The notes under the pieces: generated by a model
What the model was told of the DNA's origin: nothing
The model's database searches: none
Seen by the model: only the letters and a program-made list of their open reading frames with translations
Made by a program: the position numbers and the translations under genes
Origin: Loripinus fragilis
Taxonomy: Eukaryota; Mollusca; Bivalvia; Lucinida; Lucinidae
Assembly: GCA_964019695.1 (NCBI GenBank)
Contig: OZ026516.1
Coordinates: 77,827,018 to 77,891,017, forward strand
DNA: 64,000 bases
Direction of reading: 5' to 3'
Shown: in pieces, positions 13,701 to 28,700 of the stretch
How positions within the stretch are numbered: the first letter of the stretch is position 1
Layout of the letters: the number at the start of each line of letters is the position of its first letter

Positions 13701-16700
13701 TAAATAATTCAGTTCAGAGGGGTCAAAATGAAAATTTCTAAAAACAATTAAAACAGTAATGCAGATTTTGGAAACAAGAAATTACTGACTGCGTGCTTTA
13801 AGTGATGTTAAAAAGATCATTAGTAACCAGTGTGACCCCCATTTTACGAATGCTAAGCAGAATACGTCGCCTCATTGAATTTACGTAACGTTGTATGAGC
13901 ACGTTAGGGATACGTATGTAATGATAACAGAGGTGCATATTGGAGTCATTTAACGCATCCATTTGATGATTGGTCCTGACCCTCCGACCGAATTCATCCT
14001 ATACGTGTTCTATGGGGTTCATGACACGGGATGAAGCAGGCAAAGCAAGAGGTTGACGTTATTTTTAGCATGGAATTATGTGGTTATTTACGTGTTGTAT
14101 GAGGCCTTGCATTGCCATGCTGGAAAATGCCAGGTCCGTTATTTTGAACGAAATGACTAATTATCTTTTGTGTGTGAACCCGGTAAAGCCAAGCAATAAT
14201 GGTTGCCGTTTTAAACGATTACGTGGGTAAGTTAACGCGTTAACGCGATAAGGACGTAACGTCGTCACACGTGCGCGACCAGGTCTTGCAAGAACTCTGA
14301 CATACCCAGTTTTGTTGTACCTGTTCATAAGATAATGAATAGTCTGTCTGGAGCAGCCAAAATGATGCGCGATATCATTTACCGTAAACCCCGCCATGAG
14401 CCCGCCAATAACTTGGTTTCTTTGATCTTTGGAAAGACGTGCCGTCACTAAATGGAAGCGTTTTGTAACAATAAATTATTTTTTATTACCAGTACTCAGC
14501 TTTAAATGTTTTCTTGTCGGTTTCAAAGCTGTAAATGAACCAACTATTCCTCAGCACGTGCAACGTAAGGATCACGTTTTTCAGGCGTTGACACTTGAAT
14601 AGACCTGAGATTTGAATAAAAATTGCACAATCGTTATCTGAGACGAAGTCTCGATAAGCATGCGTAAATCTTACAACGGCATGTTTACTAACAAATCAGT
14701 TATTCAAAGAAATAAAGTGTAAAGTTTCAATTTGGGTCAGTGTAGTTTAAATATTTGTTTTGGTCACATAAAAGAAAATCTTGTTGAGACGGTTCGTTTG
14801 AGTACCCACAACATATTGTTGTCGAGATATGAAAGAATCATTTTTAATTATGCTATTTTACTGAAGGCCTGACTAACTAACCCAAGATTCCTAGATATAT
14901 AAAATGCTTTATTCATGCCAAATGACTACTTTTCTATTGAATGAAAGGGCCAATTACTTTAGGTCATGGTATGTGACACCAGAGATGTAGGTTCTAAAAA
15001 GTTGATACATATTATGTTTCATGGTTGTTGACCTTGACCTTGTTCAACCTTTTACAGGAAAATATTGGTTAAATATAATGTATATTTGAAAAGTTTTAAT
15101 TACACAGCAGTGAAATTGTGAAGTTGTATTTCACAGCCGTGAAAATATAAAAAGTTGTATTTCATGTGTGAAGTAAGATGTCCTATGCCTTTTCCGTTGA
15201 CTTCCTAGAGCCCACTTCAGATTTTAAAATGCCTATAACTTTCATATTAGTGGGGGAAAATACTAAGTGTGGGCATACATTTTCTTAGATAGATTGCAGG
15301 GAAAACTTTGGTTATTGTCGATATTTTTCTGACATTTTCACTTTCTCTACTCGTGCTTCAGTGGTTGGTTTCAGTTTTGCCCGACATTGCACATAATGCC
15401 ATCCCTATACCTCCAGCAAAACGTAGTTTAAGGGGATATGCTGTTTTCAGTCTGTTTGTCCTTCCTTCATTTCGTCATTCCATCAACATTTCAAGGTTTT
15501 GTTGATTAACTTGCATACTTTTGTCTGATTTTGATCAAATTTGCACCACACCTTGACCACAACACAATGCATGTTTGATGGGGAAAAAGGGGCTAAAGGG
15601 TCAGTATTGCAAGCAAAGTTCAATCAAAAGTTGACTGAATCACCAAAGTGTCTTCATTCTGTCACTTAAAGGACAATTCTTTCAAATTTTCCAAACACCT
15701 GCAACTTTTAATGTGCGAATTCAAGCTGTAGGGTAAGTGCTTTCCAGTGCCAATATTTAAGGGAATTTAGTTTAATGTTGGAATGTCATTGGAAACTCAT
15801 TTCATGAAGGCGGGTGAAACACAGAAAATCTTCAAGGTATACAACAGAGTGTGGGACAAGCCACACAATACTTTAGAAATGGCAACATTTCATGCATGGG
15901 TAAAGAAGAAATGATGCATTGAAAATAACTTATTTTTAATCAAAAGGGAGGTAATTTGCTATTATAAGATCAATTAAGTAAGAAAGAGGGCAAAGATCAG
16001 GAATTGATACAATCAAGCACCACACCTGACCAGGATACCAATGGGAAAGTGACAACGTCACAATTAGACATCACAAACCGAGCCAAGAGGTCAGCCCTTT
16101 CCCAGCAGGTGACCACAAGGCATCAACAAACAGACGTTCATGAAAGAATAACAAAACAAGACAGAAATAACATAAATGATCCACAAAAGAAGCACCCCCT
16201 TGGAACAGTCATATATTTTACAGGAGGGCTTAAACTCTAATTTTGAACCAGAATCTGTATAAATTAACGATTTGTGTTGATTATAGCAAAGATTATCGTG
16301 ATGAAAAAAGTTTACTTCTGTGCATGCGCAGAGCTAACTTTTACTGATCATGCTTGAAAACGTCTTATTGTGATAATTCTAGCAAGAGCTAAAGAGAGCA
16401 TTAATTGATCTTGCATTTTGCAGTCAGATGTCTCCCAAATCATATATGAGCCGCGGCATGAGATTTCCAACAATTTGACATTTTGTTCAAGTGTAGACTT
16501 GAACGAGCCTCTGCAGCCTCCTGTTAAGCTTAGAAACTCCAAATGGTGTTCAGTCAGTAGCTTAACAATCATAGAATACTCAAGCGACTAGCAAAGGCTC
16601 TGATCAGACTGCGCGTATGCGCAGGCTGATCTGAGGCTTTGCTGGTCGCACATACCAAATTGTTGGAAATCTCATGCACTGGCTCATATAATACTAATTT

Positions 16701-19700
16701 GTTTCAGTCAATAAAACACACTGTCCAGCATTATGATCGGACTGTAAACATTCTTTTTTTGTTCGGTAGATAATAAAAAGAAACTTCAAATTTTTGTCAT
16801 GAATATGCCAATTATTTCATCAAGTGAAGCTAAAAAATTATTTCATGAATGGGCAATGTTCATTATGTAAATTTTTTGCTGTTTTTTAGGAGCGTGTGAG
16901 ATACAGTGTATTCACTTATACAAACAACAATGGTGATGCTTTCTTCTTCCTTGATGAAAACACAGGTGCATTGAAGGTCAGGGAATCTTTATCAGCTGCT
17001 TTGAAAGAACCAAACACGTACAGTGTAAGTAAACTTATCTATTGGCTCATTTTTTCATCCACCTAAGTATCTCCACGAACAAACATTGGTCAAAATCTGT
17101 TATTAGAAGTGGGAATCAACCTGGATCAGTATCCATTGTTGATTATGGCCTCTTGGCAATAAAACAGGTATTTAGGGTGGCAGATCAGGTTAGACTCAAA
17201 CTAGCCTACTCAGCTACATAGACTATCTAAAATGCTAAAATTTTGCATGAAGCAAATGTTGAATGTGCTGATCAGACCAGATAGTGAAAAACAAATGTGC
17301 TGATCAGACCAGATAGTGAATAACAAATGTGCTGATCAGACCAGATAGTGAATAACAAATGTGCTGGTCAGACCAGATAGTGAATAACAAATGTGCTGAT
17401 CAGACCAGATAGTGAATAACAAATGTGCTGATCAGACCAGATAGTGAATAACAAATGTGCTGATCAGACCAGATAGTGAATGAAAAAAGTTCTGATCAGA
17501 CCAGATAGTTAATAACAAATGTGCTGATCAGACCAGATAGTTAATAACAAATGTGCTGATCAGACCAGATAGTGAATAACAAATGTGCTGATCAGACCAG
17601 ATAGTTAATAACAAATGTGCTGATCAGACTGCAACTATGTTGAAGACATGCAATAAATATTTTCTTAGAAAAAAGGTTATTTTTGGAAAAAGACCACTGA
17701 AAGTGTAGGAGGTGCAATTGTTCTGGGCCAGACTAGCTAGTTTGGGCCAAATAGGCCTCATCAGTGACCCTCAACTAGTTTTCATGTTCCACAACTGAAT
17801 CCATAATCACAAAGGACAAGAAAATATATATAGTATGTAGGTTTGTCAAGTATGAGCGTACTCAAGTAGCAGTGTAGTCAAAGTACTACAGTAAAAACCG
17901 GTCTCAAGCAGCCACTCAGAATTAGACAGAACAAAGGTCTTTATGGCAAATGGTAGCTTAATAAAGGCTGAAAGTATTGCAGAATGCTCCCTTTGGAGCA
18001 TTCTGCAATACTTTTGACCTGCATCCTTTGAGAACATTCTGCAACTAATGTACTTTTGACCTGCATCCCTTTGGAGCATTCTGAAATACTTTTGACCTTC
18101 ATTCAGCAATAATTGGTCTTGAAAACTCATGTTTGGTCTTCTTTTTGAGTTGGTTGGCCCTTTAAGAAAGGTTTGACTTTATTTTCAGCTGATTGTACAA
18201 GCCACAGATGAAAGGGGTAACAGTTCTGAAGCTACAGTTATCATTACGGTCTTGAGACTTGCCGATGATGTGATCCCAATCTTCCAGAATCTTGACCCAC
18301 AAGATCAACGCTACCGTTACACAATCTTCTTTGATCAAGATCTTGACATTCCTTTCTTCTCTGTAGAAGCTAGAGATGCTAATCTTCAAGTGAGTCTAAT
18401 TCTCATTGGTATAGACCAACCAATATGACAATGGGATAGTCTGAGTATCACATGTGACAATGAGATTATAGTCTGAGTATCATAGGTGACAATGAGAGAG
18501 CCTGAAGATCACATGTGGCAATGAGTCTTAGTACCACATGTGACAATGAGAGAGCCTGAGTATTACATGTGACAATGATAGTCTGAGTATCACATAGGAC
18601 AGTGAGAGAGTCTTGAGTTTCACATTCCGCTATGAGAGAGCCTGAGTATTACATGTGACAATGAGAGAGTCTGAGTATCACATATGACAACGAGAGAGTT
18701 TAAGTATCACATTTTGCAATGAGTGTGTCTGAGTATCACATATGACAGTGAGAGACATTGTCTCCGCCGGGAAGCACCTTTCAAATACTAACCTGTCTGA
18801 TTTGACCGATTGGTTGGTTCATACTTGTTATCAATCTGCGTCATCACGTGTCCTCGAAACCAAATATTTGACCCAAAAATGTTTTAGTGTAAAAAGTCTT
18901 ATTATTGTTTCGCTAAATACTGTAATACCAATCATTGTTATTGTTTAGCTACCAAAGGCTATTGGATGTCTCCAAAAACGGATTATTTATAGCCATTCAG
19001 TGCTTGTTACTTTTTTAACGTAGTGTTTCGGGTAATGCACACCGCGTATTGACACAAATCCGACTTTTCAGCCGTGATGTGCCTTAACAGACAGGTCGAT
19101 ACTTTAGTATCGCGCCTGCGCAAGACAATGCAGTGAGAGAGTCTTAGTATCACTTTTGGCAATGAGAGACCACCACATAGTATATATTTGTTCAGGAGCG
19201 CTGCTGCGAACATGATCCTATATACTTGATTCCTGCTGAAAAGTTGTGTTTCACAATCGCAGTCGGTAACATGTCTAGCTACTGCAGATCCAGAGGTTGT
19301 GAGTGAACCCCACCCGGCCCCATACTTTGGTGGAGATTGATCATGAAATAATTTCTACAGTCATTCTCCTCCCTTCCGCTTAATGAATCAGTCAAGAAGG
19401 ATTGTTGTCAGTTACGAGTGAAAGTATGTGCACAAAGTACTGGTTAACGGCTTGTTCAAGCTTGCCCAGAAAAAGTACATGAAGAGTTTGGTACTCACAC
19501 TGACAAGCAGGAAAGGCTGAGATTAGTCTGTGATTAAGGACATATACTACCCAGGTGGAGTATGAGATAACTTGTACATGAAAAGTTTGGTACTCACACT
19601 GAGATTAGCCTGTGTAATTGTGCAGTCTTGCCAGAGCCTCGGTTGCTCATATACACAAAGTATTGAAGTAGGTCATGGTTAAGACCAAACACTTGTCTTT

Positions 19701-22700
19701 TAGCTAAACTGGCTCGCTGCAAATGCATTTGCCATCAGTACTACAGTAAAACATGTCTTAAGTGGCCACTCAAAAAAACAAAAAAAAACACTAAAATTTG
19801 GCTTTCAAGACCGTTATCGCTTAGTGCAGGTCAAAAGTATTGCAGAATGCTCCAAGAGAGCATTAAGCTACCATTTTCTGTGAAGACCTTTGTTTTGTCT
19901 ATTTTTGAGTGGCCATTTTAGACAGGTTTTACTGTACTAAAAACCAATTTCCATACTAATTACCTGATTTGTGAAATGTTGATTGTGATTGTTATTGCAG
20001 GGAGAATTAGTGTATGTTTCCACTGGTGATCCTCTAGCTCAGGAATACTTCCAAATTACAACGGACCGTGCATTCTCACTTGGACGTATCTCTGTCAAGA
20101 AAAATTTATCATTAGATGATACACTTGTTTACAGGGTAGGTAATACTAAACAACTCTCACTTACTGTCTTGCCAGCCAAGAGTGACAGTGGTGTCATGTT
20201 TTGTTTTACAAAGTAAGCAGGGACTTTTAATCGATAGATTACTTTTGTATTAATCCTATCCACAGGATAGGATTTATGCATAAGTGATCTATCAATTCGC
20301 ATTAGCTCATATGGAGTGTACAAATTAATGTTTTACTTAACAATTATAAAACAAAACATTACGTCACTTTCACTCTTGGTTGGTCCGACAGTACCATATT
20401 TTACCTTGTAAACTATTTATATATTTTGTTATAAAACTCCTGAAACATTCATCAAGATACCATTGACTTCAAGAAGATTGTATAGTTATAATTCTATCGT
20501 TTTTTATAGAGCAGATGTCTGGTTTCTGAACTCATGTTTGAGAATTTATCTTTACATGAATCAAGTATTGGATCAGCTCTATCAATTATTAGCTGAAGGG
20601 TATCAGTTTGGTAGATTTTAACAAACTTTGCATGGATTAAGCAATAGGGTATGATGATTAGATAATAATAACCTTTGCATTTCTGTGACCTTGACCTAGC
20701 TATTAAGGTGGTTTATAATTGAACTACTGTTCACTACATACTGATCAAGATGGTGTACATCTGTTTTGTCTGACACTATAGGGATCACACATGTTTTTTC
20801 ATGCATTAACATTTGCCGGGTCCCGAGGATATTGTTTGAACATGAGGCCGATAGGCCGAGTGTTCAAACATCTTCCAAGGGATCCAGCAAGTGTTAATGC
20901 AATGAAACAAACATGTGTGATCATTATTCTTGCATAGTTTACCTTATTCCAACCCATTTCGCACTGAAAATGCTGCTAAAACATTAAATTGTTCATTTTC
21001 TTTCACTGGATTTCTCTAAACAAAATGGCGTCGGCTGTGTACTTTCGAACGTCATAATGTCGTCACAACGTCATAACCGTACGCAATGTTTTCGTGAACA
21101 AAAACATTGGCGAAATGATCAGTCGGGTTTGCAACGCTTTCGGTATATAACGTCATGCAAATAATACAGGGCTCATTTTGAGTATTTTCCAGTTCTGACC
21201 AATGTTCAAACAGCACGCAAATCTCCTGATTTGAACATGGATTTTTGTTCATTTGACAATGGGTGTAAACAGCTATACGAATAGACATCTATGCAAGAAT
21301 ATTGTTTTATTAATGAGCCTCAACATGAGATTTCCAACAATGTGGTGTGTGCAACAAGCAAAAGGCTCAGACCAGCCTGCGCATAATCACAATCTGATCA
21401 GAGTCTTTGCTGGTTGCTTGAATATTCTGTGACTCTTAGGCCACTGACCAAACATAACTTGCAGTTTCTAAGCTTAAAAGATGGATGCATAGGCTCGCCT
21501 GCGTCTACATTTGTCAAAATGCCACATTGTTTGAAATCACATGTCTTGGCTCATTATTCAGGCTCCAAGGCTATAAAAATTTCATACTCAACTCAGCTGA
21601 GCATGAAATTTACCTTGCTCATAAATATTAAAATAATGCCAACAGTTGTTGGCATTTTAACATTTATTAGCATTATAAATACAAAACACTGAGAGACTTA
21701 AAGCAAGACACTTCTTTATTTGTCGGTATTTTTAGTTTTTATGAGCAATTGTAATTTTGTGCTCAGTCAAGTTGAGCATGAAATTAATTTCATAACCTCA
21801 GGGCCTGTTCTCTTACAGTAGGTTTCATTGGTAAATTCTCTTTCAGCTTTATATTGAAGCGTATGATAGCGCGAAAGAGGCTAACAGAGCTAAAGCTGAA
21901 GTACTTATTACTGTGATACGAAATAAATTCCGACCAGAATTTACACGACCAGCAACAGGATCACTTTCATTGACTGTACTTGAGACTAGACCTACAGGCT
22001 TTGTTATCTATGTTGTTAATGCCTCTGATCCAGATGGGGTAAGTCATCACACATCGGGCAGCCAGAAATTGAAAAACCTCTTAACAATCCATTAACGCTG
22101 ATCAAAAATTAATAGAAACAGTGTTTTTGATTGCCATTTGTCCCTAGTTGGATGACAAATGGGGGGCAATCAAAACCTCTGTTTCAAACTATTTTTAATC
22201 TATGTATGTCGATAGTATGAATGTTTTTGATTGCTACATATAGGATGTGCGTCAAGTACACAAAGTTTAAGATCGTGTTGTCACTCTAATGTTATATTGT
22301 ATTTCACACAGGTTTAGATAAACACAAATTTGCAGCGTAAAATTATGAATATTTTCTTACCCATCAGTTTAACCATATGTTTGGGGTGCTCAAAAGAAAC
22401 ATCTCATTGAGACGGTTCTTTTGAGTACCCACAACATATGTTTTGGTTGAGAAATAAGAAAATTAGTTTTTCCTTACGCACTCTTAACTAGAGTCCTGAT
22501 TTCAGCTAAGTCAGCGACTTGTGCGAGCATTTTTTAAATAATTAAATGTGGATTTTGATGATGAGCTAGAAATAGAATCCATTACTTGTCTGAAGATGGG
22601 ATAAAGAAATCCATCCCCCAGGAGTACCTTTTGCCATCACTGAGCTTAGAGCCTTATGAATCCAAATGGTAATCTATGGGACAGTTTTTGCTATCTCACC

Positions 22701-25700
22701 TTCACACTCGTGATGTAAGACCAGTTTTTTGCACGCAGGTCTCGTAATTTGGAGATTTTTGCCAAAATTAGGACTCCTAGTCTTACACTTGTTGTTTTCT
22801 TGTGAGCTTTTTGAAAAAGTACAACCTCTTTTGTTAAGTTGGAGCTATTTGATTAATACAATGTATTATTAAATTGACATCATTGCCAGTAATAATACCC
22901 TCAAAATATCCTCAAAATGTAAGTCTCAATTTGACTTTATCCAGAAACAAATGCAGGTATCATTTTAAACCTTGACTATTCTTCTATTGGCTGTTTGCTG
23001 TTGTATGAAGCAGGAGCTGATTTAGTTATGGGGTGTGTGTGTGTGTGGGGGGGGGGGGGGGGTGGAGGCAATTCATTCAGAACCAATGGATGTACCAAGA
23101 AAAGAAGGAAGCATTGGCTCAATAGGTTAGAATTTTTCTAGAAGCACCTGTGGTATGAGAACCATCTATTGAAGTACTGGTACCCATTTACAGGTTGCAT
23201 GTTAAAAAGATAGCACTCAAAATGGTAATACTTACTGCAGCAGATATCAATTCTTAACCCATAAAGCACCACCTTTAATTTGCAGCAGACGACAATTTCA
23301 AATTTGCTGCTTTTTCAAAAATAACAAATAAGGCCTGATATTTTATGAGAATCGTCTGCCAGCAGACAATTCTCATGAAACATCATACCTTATTTTTTTC
23401 GAAAAATGAGCAAAATGTCGCAAAATTTGTCGTCTGCTGCAGTCATATATGGCACTTTAAGAGTAAATAGGTTTCTATAAAACAATATAAATAAGTGGTC
23501 TCCTGCTGCATTTATTTGAGGTCCTTCAGAAGTTAATTTTGGACTAATGATTTCAGAATGAAGTACATTTCTTCATGAAACCAGATTCAGAAAGTCTTGG
23601 AACAAAGACATTCTTTTCTGTAGAGCAGGATGGCCAAATCACTGTGAGAAACCTTCTCGGAGATAGTTCCAGTTTCGGTGATACATTTACAGTAAGTTTA
23701 GACAGTCTATTTGAAAACTATTCTTATTGCATACACTTATATTGGAGTCACAACATGAGATTTCCAACAATGTGGTATATGTAACCAGCAAAGCCTCAGA
23801 TGCAACTGCGCATATATGCAGTCTGATCATAGCATTTGCTTGTCGCTTGAATATTCTATGAGTGTTAAGCTTCTGAATTAACATCATTTGGAGTTTCAAT
23901 GCTTAAAAGTAGGCTGCACAAGCTCGGCTGAGTGTGCACTTGTCAAAATGCCACATTGTTGGAAATCACATGTCACGACTCATTTCATGTACATGAATGT
24001 AGTACCTGAAGGAAGAGTTTTGGAGTCCTAATGTCACAAGCAACTTTAATACTTTGTATAGGAGATAGAAAAATCAAAATTACACTATACTTTTGACATT
24101 GTGATATGATTGTAAGAAACCTGGAAAAAAGTGGTAAAGAAATGATATTTGAATAAAGTTATTTTTTAAAGGATTTGTTTTAGCATTAATTGGTTGACCC
24201 AGACTTCAATCCAGCTTGATATGCAACTCTTTTATATATTAAGGCTTGAATGAGTCTTAACATCTAAGTGAGCCACAGGTTATTTTTTTATATATATCTT
24301 TGCCTTCAGTTCAAATAGGTCCAGATAAGGATAGTTTGTGCTCCAAAAAAATGCATTAATTCTCTTACCCATCGACTTAACCAGTCATGTGTTTTGGGTG
24401 CTCAAAAGAACCATCTCATTGAGACTGTTCTTTTGAGTACTCACAACATTTTATTTACTGGGCCACAAAGCGCAGTCAGTAACGTGTCTGGCTACAGATG
24501 CGGTCTGACTGCAGATCCAGGGTTCACGAGTTTGATCCAGGCCATGTCTCATGCATTCGTGGAGATTGATCATGAAATAATTTCTATGGTCATTCTCCTC
24601 CCTTCAGCTGAATCATTCAAGAAGGATTGTTGTCAGTCACAAACGACAGTATATGTGTACAAAGTACTGGTTAACCGCTTGTTCAAGCTTGCTCAGGAAA
24701 ACGTGTGGTCAGGTAACTGACCCTCCTGCCATTATCAAAGCTTTTGACTGGGGACGTAAACCAACAAAACCAACAAAAACAACATATGTTTTGGTCGAGA
24801 AATAAGACAATTTTTGTTACACACTCTTATCTGGAGGCCTGGACTGCAGATTTCTGTAAGCTTCTGCATTCTATAGAACATCATCTGGATCTACACTGTT
24901 TGTAAATTGGTCCCTTTACGGTCTAGTTTTGAAAAGGATATAATAATCACTTTTCCCAAAATCATCACTGAAGGCGCTGGATTGTTTATTAAACGTTGCA
25001 ATATGTCATAACTTTTTAAAAACAAGTGATCATAACTTACTCAAAGAAAGGCCATATTCAAACAATACAGACCCTATTTAGTGTGCTTTTATAAGCAGTC
25101 TGATCAGGGCTTGCAAAGTTCACTATTCTGACATGGATTGCATTTTGCACTTCAATTATTTATTTTACATTATTACCCAAATGTTATGTTCTATATTTAG
25201 AATATCTACCCTAATCTACAATGTATATTTACAGTTTACGCTCACTGTTGGAGACCGTGGTAACAAGGAACTTTTTAACGACCTCTCTGTGACAATTTAC
25301 GTAGATCGAGACAAGCAAAACCCAATATTTGACCAAGCGGATTATTACTTCACCATTCCTGAGACGAGACGTGTAGACAGTGTGGTGGGAGAAATTCGTG
25401 CTACTGATCGTGACTTGCGCCCATTGGTAAACATATTATGAACTTTTTTAATGAATTCAATAAATCAACTGTTGAACCATTTGTAGCAGTCTGGTCAAGG
25501 TCCAATCTGTTTGCCTGCTATGCAAGCAAACATATATGTAAGAAAGGCATTATTACATTGGGTCACATCTAGGAGTGAAGTGCCATGCAATAAAATTGAT
25601 TAACCATTAGCTGTTTACAGATTAGTGCATGATGTAATGACATCCATTATAATGTTAGCGTGAAAGATGCCTAAATCTTGACGTTTTCACTTCAAAAATG

Positions 25701-28700
25701 TGATTTTAAAGTAATTTTAATGTCATGAAATAAATAGAATCTAACATTTGTGATCCAGTTTTAATGAATTTGTTAAACTTGTTGCGAAAAAGAGCTAAAA
25801 TGTTCTACAAGCCATTTTATCTATTTTCTCCAACTCCTTTGTTACTACATAACAATACAAGAAACTAGTAAACAAAATATCAGGTATGCACACTCTAGTT
25901 TCAGTTCTTTGGTGCAGTCTTTGCTTCCAAAGGATACCCTTTTAAGAATATATTCAAAGTGTCAAAGAAGAGGCTTCATAGTTAAATTGATCAAAATATC
26001 CTTAAAACTTAACAAAACAAAAAAATAAAAATACAGCACATCTTAAAGAATTGGTAGTAAAATTTTAGCCCCTAGTTTTTATCATTTACTAAACCATAAC
26101 AACTCTAATATATGTATTCATCTAGTTTAAGTATTATTAAATATTGAATTTATATCATTTGTTAAAATATTACTTGTTCAAAAAAAGCTGTTGAAATGGC
26201 CAAATTGCTCGTTTTTGAATGCAGGTCTTCAATGTTTTTCAGAGTGAAATCAATTACATGGCAGTTAGCGATGCTAATGCCATGGCCAACTTTTATGTGG
26301 ACCTACGCACTGGAGAGGTCAAGGTAAAGAGGAACCTAACCCTATCAGTCGATCGTAATTACCAGGTTAGTAAGTTTTATCACACAATGCTTATAATGGG
26401 ATTTTTTCTACAGTAAACCTGTGTAAAACGGACACTTAAAAAACGAAAGTTGGTTTTTAAGACCAATTATTGCTTAATGCAGGTCAAAAGTATTGCAGAA
26501 TGCTCCAAGGGGAGCATTCTGCAATACTTTTAACCTTCATTACGCTACCATTTGCCATTAAGACCTCTGTTTTGTCTTTTTTTGAGTTGCCATTTAACAC
26601 ACGTTTTACTGTAACAAATAATAAAAAAATGTATTTAGAAATCTTCTCTAATCAAATATCAAGTATAATATTATTGTCTTTTTCTCTTTATAATATAATG
26701 CGCCGCCATTTGACCCTTTGAAAACCCCTAAACAAGTATTTTTGTAAACCTCTGGATCTGCACAGTTGACTGAGATGAAAGCAATTTTCAGAAACTGAAG
26801 TACATCATAATTTGCATGACTTTAGTTAAGAGTGGAAAACGAAAATTTTATTTCCTTATTTCTCAACCAAAACATATGTTGTGGGTACTCAAAAGAACCA
26901 TCTCGATGAGACGGTTCTTTTGAGCACCCAAAACATATGTTAAAACTGATGGGTAAGAAAATATTTACAATTTTTTGCTGAAAAATTTTGTTTATCTAAA
27001 CGTGCGATTTGGAAATTCTAACCTGTGATCCCATGGTATTATGCAAGGATTTATCGTAGGATCATTGCATCAAACCAGATTCATACAAAGGGTTAGTGTG
27101 AAGGATTATTTACCTGTCTGCAAAAGACAACTTGTAAGCTAGTATACCAACCAAATTGAGATTAAAAATTACAGCGTTGCTGACTTGATACTTGCAAAGT
27201 CAGCCTTTAAGTTTATGTTAGGCAAGCCCTTAGCCCCAGGCTTATACTTAGGCATGTATGGACTTATAAGCAACAAATAGATGTGTATTAAAATGCTTGC
27301 GACAACTCTTATTTAATTTAGCTTAATTTTACAGTAATGTGATGTGATGTTTCTGATTGCATAATTTCTCTGCTGTACACGGTATTTTTGAAATTTTGAA
27401 CACTTTTCTCTTTCTGTTCTCAAATAAAATGTTGGGTTTCATAGCTGGAATTCACATAATGCTTGTCAGAATTGCAAACAGGAAAGATTCTCTAGAAGCT
27501 GTCTGATCGGGTTCTGCCCTCTTTGTCTAGACTTTTTACAGGGTGGCCAATGTATGTCACAATCAGGAGACTTTTTTTCAAAGGAACACATACATTTAGT
27601 AAACAAACACTTGCTTCAGATAAGAAAATTTGTTTGTGCTATGCAGACATTACAGAGCTAAAAATGGTAAGGGGCAGTTACCTCGCATTGATTTCAAGTT
27701 TTACTTGCATGTTTCATCTTTTCATGAACTTCAGGCATTTGCTAGATTATTCAAGGAAACCTTGTTGTTTTTTTTCGAAGATAAGGGACACACAACTGTG
27801 GAACTCATCAGTGAATTAAATAGTGACAATTTAAACAAAAGAGGCTTTCATAAACATAGGATTTTTCTGCATCGACAGCTAGTCTTGTTTTGTTCACCAA
27901 ATGGTATAAAATGCCTTTACAGCGGATAGCAACAATGAAAGAAAAAATGATACGCTAATGAGTATGTGTATGTCCCATATACTCAAAAAACAAGGTTTTC
28001 TTGTATATTGAAAATGCCTGAAGTTCATGTAAAGATGAAACAATGCTGCCAATAAAACTAGAAATCAGTGTGGCCTGGTAACTGCCTTACCATATTTGGC
28101 TCAGTAATGTATGCACAGCACACAGCTTATTTTCTTATCTGAAGTGAGCATTTTGTTAACTAAGATGTATGTGTTCCTTATGAAATAAATCATGTGACTG
28201 TGATGTACGTTGGCCACCCTGTTTTGGGGAGGCAATTAGTGTTTGAAATTTTAGACAATTTACTGTATTTAACTGCAGCTTTTAGGCTTAGGCAGAATTA
28301 GAAGCCTTATTTATTATTTGGAATGTCTTTTAATGCTTCTTTAAATTCAAATGATTTTCTGTACTGTATTCAACTTATTAACCCTTAAAGCGCCAATCAG
28401 GACTGCAGCAGACGACAAATTTTGCAACATTTTCCTACCTTTCAAAAAAAAGGTATGATGTTTCATGAGAATCGCCTGCCAGCATACGATTCTCTGAAAT
28501 ATCTTGCCTTATTTTTGGTTTTTGGAAAAGCAGCAAAATTTTAAATTGTCATCTGCTGCAAATTATAGGTGGCACTTTAAGGTTTAAGTGCACTGTGAAC
28601 ATAGCCGTCCAAAATTCTAAGTTTTAGTTTGAAAATGTAGAAGATGATCTAAGATCCAAATCTACACTTTTTCATACATGTACATAGAACATTTAATCCA

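Noticed and set aside
18427..18752. Another exon-edge array, just after exon 7
   Set aside because: The unit starts about 40 bases into the intron and does not match exon 7 sequence.
27523..27929. Two overlapping 98-99-codon open frames as a small gene
   Set aside because: They lie inside the inverted-repeat element 27539-28221 and have no recognisable domain.
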